Assembly (NCBI GenBank): GCA_016207585.1
Contig: JACQPI010000067.1
Coordinates: forward strand, 1 to 11,224
Length of the DNA: 11,224 nt
Reading direction: 5' to 3'
From: Elusimicrobiota bacterium
Lineage (GTDB): Bacteria; Elusimicrobiota; Elusimicrobia; UBA1565; JACRDR01
A program made the translations under genes and the position numbers. The notes beneath the pieces are model-generated. The model was given only the letters and a program-made list of their open reading frames with translations, searched no databases and was not told where the DNA came from. The first letter of the stretch is position 1. Every line of letters starts with the position of its first letter. This document shows positions 7,087 to 11,224 of this stretch, piece by piece.

Positions 7087-7629
7087 TCAAGCTGAGCGCC
7101 AGCGGCCAGGCTGAAGGTCGTCGAGGCGGAAGGGGCCCGATGAAATCCGGACGAGGCGGAGCGTGGGATGCCCGACGGCGGCGGTCATGCGTCTCACCTG
7201 CCGGTTGCGGCCCTCGGTCAGAGTCAGCTGGAGCCAGGCCGTCGGCACGTTCTTGCGATGGCGTATGGGCGGCTGCCTCGCGGGAAGGGAAGGCTCCTCG
7301 CTCAGCAGCCGGGCGCGGCAGGGGCGCGTCGGCCCGTCCTTGAGGCGCAGGCCCGATTCGAGGCGGGATAGTGCGTCGTTCGCGGGCACGCGCTCCACCT
7401 GCACGAGATAGGTCCTGGGGTGCTCGAAATTTGGGTCGCTGAGCCGGTGCTGCAGCGCGCCGTCGTCGGTCAAGACAAGCAACCCCTCGCTATCGCGGTC
7501 GAGCCGCCCACAGGGGTATATCCCCTTGGGCAGTCCGAAATCGGAGAGAGTCGGGTGACTTCCGAGAGGTGAAAACTGGGAGACGACCCCGTACGGTTTA
7601 TGGAAGAGCACGGTGCGAGGGGCCTTCAT
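7087..7629 (-). CDS. rluE: 23S rRNA pseudouridine synthase, RluE type
   Basis: Isomerises a uridine in 23S rRNA to pseudouridine; E. coli RluE modifies U2457. The protein is 180 aa. The catalytic motif GRLDRDSEGLLVLTDDG (41-57) carries the invariant Asp at D44. Further RsuA/RluB/E/F-family blocks are LFHKPYGVVSQFSP at the N-terminus, PPIRHRKNVPTAWLQLTLTEGRNRQVRRMTAAVGHPTLRLVR, and the C-terminal SGPFRLDDLQPGRW. The PPIRxRKxxPTxWL block and the lack of an S4 domain fit RluE better than RsuA, RluB or RluF. The gene starts 16 bp after the aldehyde dehydrogenase stop on the same strand, so the two are probably co-transcribed. No Shine-Dalgarno is visible before the ATG. Instead TAGAAT (7641-7636) sits exactly 6 nt ahead of it, where a -10 would give a leaderless message. 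Confidence 0.92.
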   Translation of the reverse strand: MKAPRTVLFHKPYGVVSQFSPLGSHPTLSDFGLPKGIYPCGRLDRDSEGLLVLTDDGALQHRLSDPNFEHPRTYLVQVERVPANDALSRLESGLRLKDGPTRPCRARLLSEEPSLPARQPPIRHRKNVPTAWLQLTLTEGRNRQVRRMTAAVGHPTLRLVRISSGPFRLDDLQPGRWRSA

Positions 7630-7645
7630 GGGCCCATTCTACTTT

Positions 7646-9109
7646 TTATGTTAAATACTTTGTTGCAAGGCGGATGAGCCGCCGCACCCAGGCCGTGTAG
7701 GGCGGGTAAAAAAACCGCAGCGTGTCGATCCAGCCCTGCCGCAAGACCGCCCGCTCGTGGGAGAGCGCGCGAAACCCGTGATAACCGTGGTAGTTGCCCA
7801 TCCCGCTCGCGCCCACGCCGCCGAAGGGAAGGTCGGGGTTGGCCAGGTGCACGATCATCGTGTTGACGCAGGTGCCCCCGGCCGTCGTGTTTCGGAGAAC
7901 GCGTTCGATGTTTTCCTCGCTCTGGCTGAACACATACAGGGCGAGGGGCTTCTCCTTGGACCGGATGATCCGGAAGACTTCCTCCAAATTCTTGTAGGCG
8001 ATGATCGGCAGGATGGGGCCGAAAATCTCCTCCTTCATGATCGGGGAATCTTCCCGGATGTTCGAGAGCAGGGTCGGGGCCAGATAGCGCTCGTCGGCTT
8101 TTCCTATGCCGCCGATCTCCACCTTCGCCCCGTGGCGCAGCGATTCCTCCAGCACCCGGGAGAGGCCCTGCTGGTGCCCCAGGCTGACCAGGCGGCAAAA
8201 ATCCGGGCTGGCGCGGCGGGCGTCTTCCGTGCCCCCGAAGCGCTCGGCGACGATTTTCTTGGCTTGTGATAGGAAGTCCTCCAGGCGGCTTTCGTGGATC
8301 AGGAGATAGTCCGGAGCGACGCAGGTTTGGCCGGCGTTGAGGAATTTTCCCCACACCGTCCGCTCGGCGGCCTTGCGGATATCGGCCGTTTCGTCGATGA
8401 TGACGGGGGATTTGCCTCCCAGCTCCAGGGTCAGCGTGGTCAGGTGCTTGGACGCCGCCGCCATGATCGTCCGGCCGATGCGCGGGCTGCCCGTGAAAAA
8501 GATGTGATCGAAAGGCAGCTCCAAGAGGGCGTCGGAGACGGCGGCGCTTCCCTCGAATACCGCGACCTCGTCCGAGGGGAATAAATCCGCGATGAACCGG
8601 CGGATGAATTGCGACGTGCGCGGAACCTTGCTCGAGGGTTTCAGGATGACGCAGTTGCCCGCGGCCAGCGCGGCCACCAGGGGATTGATCAGGAGATGAA
8701 ACGGGTAGTTCCAGGGGGAAAGGATCAGCACCAGCCCCTTCGCCTCCAAGCGCACCTCGCTGCGCGCGCCGAAAAGGGCCAATGGCGTCTTGACGCGGAC
8801 CGGCCTCATCCAGCGCGGCAGATGGGCGATCGTGTGGTTGATCTCGGAAATGACCGGAAAGATCTCGGTGAGATCGGCCTCGCCCGGATTTTTTTGGAAG
8901 TCGCAGCGAAGGGCTTCATGCAGCTCTTCCTTACGGGAGAGGATGGCCTCCTTGAGCCTGCGCAGTTTCGCTGCGCGTTCTTTGGCCGTTGTTTGGGCTA
9001 TCCGCCACCGGTTCAGGCGCTGGGCCTCGAAGGCGGCCCGGATATCCTCCACGGGCACGTGGGGTTTCGCCGCCGCAGCAGCGGACTCTATCGTCGGATT
9101 CATGCTCAT
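7646..9109 (-). CDS. Aldehyde dehydrogenase, class 3-like (fatty/aryl aldehyde type)
   Basis: Oxidises aldehydes to carboxylic acids with NAD(P)+. It has 487 aa and the complete ALDH residue set: SPWNYPFHL (N134), ILKPSS (K157), FFTGSPRIG at 205-212, LELGGKSP (general base E229), NAGQTCVAPDY (nucleophile C263), EEIFGP (E361, F363) and PFGGVGASGMGNYHG near the C-terminus. GQTCVAPDYLL and the overall length point to the ALDH3 group (fatty, coniferyl or aryl aldehydes). The C-terminal stretch DTLRFFYPPYTAWVRRLIRLATKYL is hydrophobic/basic and might associate with membranes, but it is not a clear transmembrane helix. ATG at 9109 is chosen because AGGAGG (9123-9118) lies 8 nt upstream; the second ATG, at 9103, is also possible. 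rluE follows after 16 bp. The physiological substrate is unknown. Confidence 0.95.
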   Translation of the reverse strand: MSMNPTIESAAAAAKPHVPVEDIRAAFEAQRLNRWRIAQTTAKERAAKLRRLKEAILSRKEELHEALRCDFQKNPGEADLTEIFPVISEINHTIAHLPRWMRPVRVKTPLALFGARSEVRLEAKGLVLILSPWNYPFHLLINPLVAALAAGNCVILKPSSKVPRTSQFIRRFIADLFPSDEVAVFEGSAAVSDALLELPFDHIFFTGSPRIGRTIMAAASKHLTTLTLELGGKSPVIIDETADIRKAAERTVWGKFLNAGQTCVAPDYLLIHESRLEDFLSQAKKIVAERFGGTEDARRASPDFCRLVSLGHQQGLSRVLEESLRHGAKVEIGGIGKADERYLAPTLLSNIREDSPIMKEEIFGPILPIIAYKNLEEVFRIIRSKEKPLALYVFSQSEENIERVLRNTTAGGTCVNTMIVHLANPDLPFGGVGASGMGNYHGYHGFRALSHERAVLRQGWIDTLRFFYPPYTAWVRRLIRLATKYLT

Positions 9110-9166
9110 GGCCGGCGCCTCCTACAGTATGCTTGAAACCTTATTACTTTCGCAACGAAGATGCCA

Positions 9167-9182
9167 GCGGTGCGCGCACCGC
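9167..9182. promoter_or_regulatory. Perfect 16-bp palindrome upstream of aldehyde dehydrogenase
   Basis: GCGGTGCG followed by CGCACCGC is a perfect palindrome with no spacer, 57 bp upstream of the aldehyde dehydrogenase start. It lies in the ~246-bp interval (9110-9355) between that gene and the tRNA, where I see no credible gene. It could be a regulator-binding site or a hairpin. In GC-rich DNA chance is a real alternative. Confidence 0.3.
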
Positions 9183-9317
9183 GGCCGTGGAAGCCGAGAG
9201 CCGCCTCCTACCTGATTCCGGAGTCCATCGCCGCCGGCGCTCTGCTGGAGGATCAGAACCTCACTTTACAATTTCATGCCCGCCTCCGGCCACCCCTGGG
9301 AAACAACTCAATCCGGG

Positions 9318-9345
9318 TTGGTCTGTTTGGAGGATTTAGTATAAT
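9318..9345 (+). promoter_or_regulatory. Promoter of tRNA-Gly
   Basis: TTGGTC (9318-9323) and a perfect TATAAT (9340-9345) are separated by 16 bp. Transcription would begin near 9352, about 4 nt before the mature 5' end of the tRNA at 9356. The perfect -10 and its placement make this convincing. Confidence 0.75.
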
Positions 9346-9355
9346 CAAATCCTTC

Positions 9356-9429
9356 GCGGGCGTGGTTCAATGGTAGAACGGGTCCTTGCCAAGGATCAGA
9401 CGAGGGTTCGATTCCCTTCGCCCGCTCCA
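9356..9429 (+). tRNA. tRNA-Gly (anticodon GCC)
   Basis: A 74-nt cloverleaf including an encoded CCA. The acceptor stem is GCGGGCG paired with CGCCCGC, followed by discriminator T and CCA (9427-9429). The D arm is GTTC-AATGGTA-GAAC. The anticodon stem GGTCC/GGATC has one G-T wobble around loop TTGCCAA, with anticodon GCC at 9388-9390. The variable loop is 4 nt, and the T arm is GAGGG-TTCGATT-CCCTT. All stems pair. The anticodon decodes GGC and GGU glycine codons. No T-tract terminator follows, and the next gene begins 19 bp downstream. Confidence 0.97.
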
Positions 9430-9448
9430 GAAATTTTATCCCTCTCTT

Positions 9449-9751
9449 ATGCAATGTTGGTCCTGCCGAAGCGAAATTACCCAAGGCGATGCTTTCTGCC
9501 GGTTTTGTGGGAAAGGCCAGGAAACGCGGATTCCTTGGTACTACAAGCACTGGGGGATCATCGCGTTGACGCTTGTGGCTTTGGGACCCTTCAGTCTGCT
9601 TCTCGTCTGGCGCTCGCCGCTTCTCGGCTTGCGAGCTCGGTGGACCTACACGATTGTTATCGGCGCGTTGACCTGGTATTTGTGCGTGACGACCTACCAG
9701 CTATGGCTCCGGTTGAATGCTCTGATCGCGCCGATTCTGACCTTGAGTTGA
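9449..9751 (+). CDS. Small zinc-ribbon membrane protein (uncharacterised)
   Basis: A 100-aa protein of unknown function. Residues 3-20 form a zinc ribbon with two CxxC knuckles (CWSC at 3-6, CRFC at 17-20, then GKG). A linker follows, then two likely transmembrane helices at ~35-55 (WGIIALTLVALGPFSLLLVW) and ~65-87 (WTYTIVIGALTWYLCVTTYQLW). Short zinc-ribbon plus TM proteins are common in bacteria, but no specific function can be given. The open frame continues upstream into the tRNA, which cannot be coding; the ATG at 9449, immediately before the zinc ribbon, is the natural start. No Shine-Dalgarno precedes it (9430-9448 is pyrimidine-rich). With no terminator after the tRNA, it may be expressed as a tail of the tRNA transcript. 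Its stop is 24 bp from that of the convergent hydrolase. Confidence 0.75.
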   Translation: MQCWSCRSEITQGDAFCRFCGKGQETRIPWYYKHWGIIALTLVALGPFSLLLVWRSPLLGLRARWTYTIVIGALTWYLCVTTYQLWLRLNALIAPILTLS

Positions 9752-9775
9752 GCAAAGATTCGGGTGACGGGTATT

Positions 9776-10642
9776 TTAGGCGCGAGGGGGCGTGAATGCT
9801 TCCGGGGGCACGACGATCATTCGCCCATCCGCCTGCGCGAGATAGCCCGCGCGTTGCTCTGGATCGTGTTGAAATAAGAGAAGCCAAGCTTGTTCCTTAG
9901 CCCTCCCCAACAGGTCGCGTTTTGCCTCGAGCGTGTCCACGGGATATAGGTCGTAGCCCATGATATAGGGCAGCGGCATGTGGGCCCTGGTGGGGACGAG
10001 GTCCCCGAAAAAAATAGCCGTTCGTCCTTCCGATTCCACCAGTACGCACTGATGGCCCCGCGTGTGGCCTCCTGAACGAATGACCTTGAGGCCAGGTTCG
10101 ATTTCGAATTCCCCGGAGACGAACTCCAGGGCTTTGGCTTCTTCCAGCGGCGCGTAATTCTCGGGAAGATAGGAGGCCTTGTTGCGCTCGTGCGCGCTGT
10201 TGGCGTCCTCCCACTCTTCCTTCTGGACGATATATTTGGCCCGCGGGAATTGAGGGGCCGGTTTGCCGTCTATGAGCTCGGTATCGCCTCCCGCGTGGTC
10301 GAAATGCAGGTGAGTATTGATGACGAGATGGATGTCATTGGGAGTGAGCCCGAGGTTCTTGAGCTGGTCGCGCAGGGTCGGCGAGCGGCGCACGGAATAT
10401 AGATCAAGGAATTTCTTATTGCGGTCGTATTTGGAGGAGAGTCCCGTATCGACCAGCACGTTTTTTCCAGTCGGCGTTTGGATGAGCAGGCACCCCAGGT
10501 TGAGCGCGATCCGATTGTGCTCATCGGCCGGAGAAGCGCGGTTCCAAAGGATTTTCGGCACGACGCCGAACATCGCCCCGCCGTCCAATCGAAAAACCCC
10601 GTCCGACAGCTGGTGAAGCTTGAATCGTCCGAGCGCGATCAT
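9776..10642 (-). CDS. MBL-fold metallo-hydrolase (AHL-lactonase/YtnP-like)
   Basis: A metallo-beta-lactamase-superfamily hydrolase of 288 aa with the full dinuclear metal set: THLHFDHAGG (H111, H113, D115, H116), GGHTRGHQ at 191-198 (H197 as third His), FFGDLVPTRAHM (bridging D214) and FQHDPEQ (H259). The N-terminal DGGAMFGVVPKILWNR and the 'GCLLIQTPTGKNVLVDTGLSSKYD' layout are those of the lactonase-like branch that includes YtnP and N-acyl-homoserine lactonases. The actual substrate, a lactone or other ester, cannot be read from sequence. There is no signal peptide, so it is cytoplasmic. ATG at 10642 is chosen because it begins the conserved domain and overlaps the SEC-C gene stop as ATGA; a weak GAAGG lies 4 nt upstream. 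The longer open frame to 10810 merely runs antiphase through the SEC-C gene. Confidence 0.92.
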   Translation of the reverse strand: MIALGRFKLHQLSDGVFRLDGGAMFGVVPKILWNRASPADEHNRIALNLGCLLIQTPTGKNVLVDTGLSSKYDRNKKFLDLYSVRRSPTLRDQLKNLGLTPNDIHLVINTHLHFDHAGGDTELIDGKPAPQFPRAKYIVQKEEWEDANSAHERNKASYLPENYAPLEEAKALEFVSGEFEIEPGLKVIRSGGHTRGHQCVLVESEGRTAIFFGDLVPTRAHMPLPYIMGYDLYPVDTLEAKRDLLGRAKEQAWLLLFQHDPEQRAGYLAQADGRMIVVPPEAFTPPRA

Positions 10643-11070
10643 CCGGCCTTCGCGGCGCAGCACTTCTTGTACTTCTTGCCGCTCCCGCAGGGGCAGGGGT
10701 CGTTGCGGCCGACGTCGGGCCCGGTCTTGACGTACGTTTGAGGCTTGGCGTCGGCGGGGGCCTCCGTGAACTGACCGGACTCGACCTCCTGCTCGTGGGA
10801 TTTCAGCCACGCCTGCACCGCGTTCTTATCCTTCAGGTTGACGCCTTCCGCCTGCATCCGGGCGGTGATGGCGCGCAACTGCTTGAGCAGTTTGGGGTCT
10901 TTCCAATGTCTGAAAAATTTGGACAGGAGCCCCTTTTGCTCCAGCTCCTTGAGGCCGGCCGCGCCTCCCAGCGCTGCCTCGGCGGTCGCCGCATTGATTG
11001 CCTTGGCCTGGGTTTCCGGCGCGGCGGCGCCAGCCAGCCTTTTTTTGAGGGCGGCGAGGGGGTTCCACAT
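10639..11070 (-). CDS. SEC-C motif zinc-binding small protein
   Basis: A 143-aa protein ending in a textbook SEC-C motif, GRNDPCPCGSGKKYKKCC (121-138), whose Cys residues C126, C128, C137 and C138 bind zinc. The same motif ends SecA and many small proteins. The N-terminal part (~1-100) is Ala/Lys/Glu-rich and helical, with KFFRHWKDPKLLKQLRAITARMQAEG, and matches no family I recognise, so the function is unknown. I chose ATG at 11070 (MWNPLAALKK), which has GGAGA about 8-9 nt upstream on the minus strand. An in-frame ATG at 11094 would add eight residues, but a TAAAAT -10-like sequence sits right against it. The stop overlaps the MBL hydrolase start by 4 bases, so the two are an operon. Confidence 0.85.
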   Translation of the reverse strand: MWNPLAALKKRLAGAAAPETQAKAINAATAEAALGGAAGLKELEQKGLLSKFFRHWKDPKLLKQLRAITARMQAEGVNLKDKNAVQAWLKSHEQEVESGQFTEAPADAKPQTYVKTGPDVGRNDPCPCGSGKKYKKCCAAKAG

Positions 11071-11094
11071 GGTTTTAGTCTCCGACAACGGCAT

Positions 11095-11224
11095 TATTTT
11101 ATGACATTGCCCCGTGGGATGGAAACCCCATTGGGGGAAAGGTGACGAGCTCCCCAGGATCTTGGGGACGAGGTGGGATAGCTCTGGATTGTTGCGGAGT
11201 TCTTCGGAGGGGGGGAGATTCGAA
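11095..11224. other. Non-coding end of window, nothing firm seen
   Basis: The 130 bases upstream of the SEC-C gene hold no credible reading frame. A TAAAAT on the minus strand near 11096-11101 may be the -10 for the SEC-C/MBL pair, but no good -35 accompanies it. A short CCCC-ATT-GGGG stem (11127-11137) is too small to interpret. Confidence 0.4.

Noticed and set aside
9161..9376. 71-codon plus-strand frame in the interval before the tRNA
   Set aside because: It runs through the tRNA promoter and into the tRNA itself, and it shows no domain or ribosome-binding site.
9308..9550. 80-codon minus-strand frame across tRNA-Gly
   Set aside because: It contains the antisense of the tRNA gene, including the 'ERAKGIEPSSDPWQGPVLPLNHARE' type of translation commonly mis-annotated from tRNAs.

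Overview
The window is ordinary chromosomal DNA of a GC-rich (clearly above 60% G+C by eye) Gram-negative bacterium. A TolC-type outer-membrane protein and an RND inner-membrane pump imply two membranes. Nothing in the sequence fixes the phylum. There are no insertion sequences, phage genes, CRISPR arrays or long repeats. Genes are tightly packed, with three 4-base ATGA stop/start overlaps and one 7-base convergent overlap. No gene-free stretch exceeds 300 bases; the longest are about 246 bases (9110-9355) and 200 bases (5896-6095).

Layout. (1) 1-720, plus strand: the C-terminal part of isocitrate lyase (glyoxylate shunt), cut by the window edge. (2) 5895-714, minus strand: a three-gene efflux operon, tetR - tolC-like outer-membrane factor - RND permease. 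Both junctions are ATGA overlaps, and the operon's end overlaps the aceA stop. No periplasmic adaptor (HlyD/AcrA-type) gene is present. The operon starts at a consensus-like promoter whose spacer and -10 are covered by a perfect 10-bp-arm AT-rich palindrome, very probably the TetR operator. (3) 6096-7025, plus strand: a zinc-independent medium-chain (quinone-oxidoreductase-like) reductase, divergent from the efflux operon. (4) 9109-7087, minus strand: an ALDH3-type aldehyde dehydrogenase followed 16 bp later by an RluE-type 23S rRNA pseudouridine synthase. (5) 9356-9429, plus strand: tRNA-Gly(GCC) with its own promoter and encoded CCA, followed after 19 bp by a small zinc-ribbon/two-helix membrane protein. 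(6) 11070-9776, minus strand: a small SEC-C motif protein overlapping an AHL-lactonase-like metallo-beta-lactamase-fold hydrolase. The last ~150 bases hold no supported gene.

How the genes relate. The TetR regulator probably represses its own operon and responds to a compound exported by the RND/TolC pair. The reductase and aldehyde dehydrogenase could detoxify carbonyls or quinones, but only proximity links them to the pump. The remaining genes are housekeeping or of uncertain role. I see no convincing new multi-gene system. The points most worth a second look are the adaptor-less efflux operon, the operator/promoter with a nearly leaderless tetR start, the changed proton-relay residues of the pump, and the zinc-ribbon gene directly behind the tRNA.
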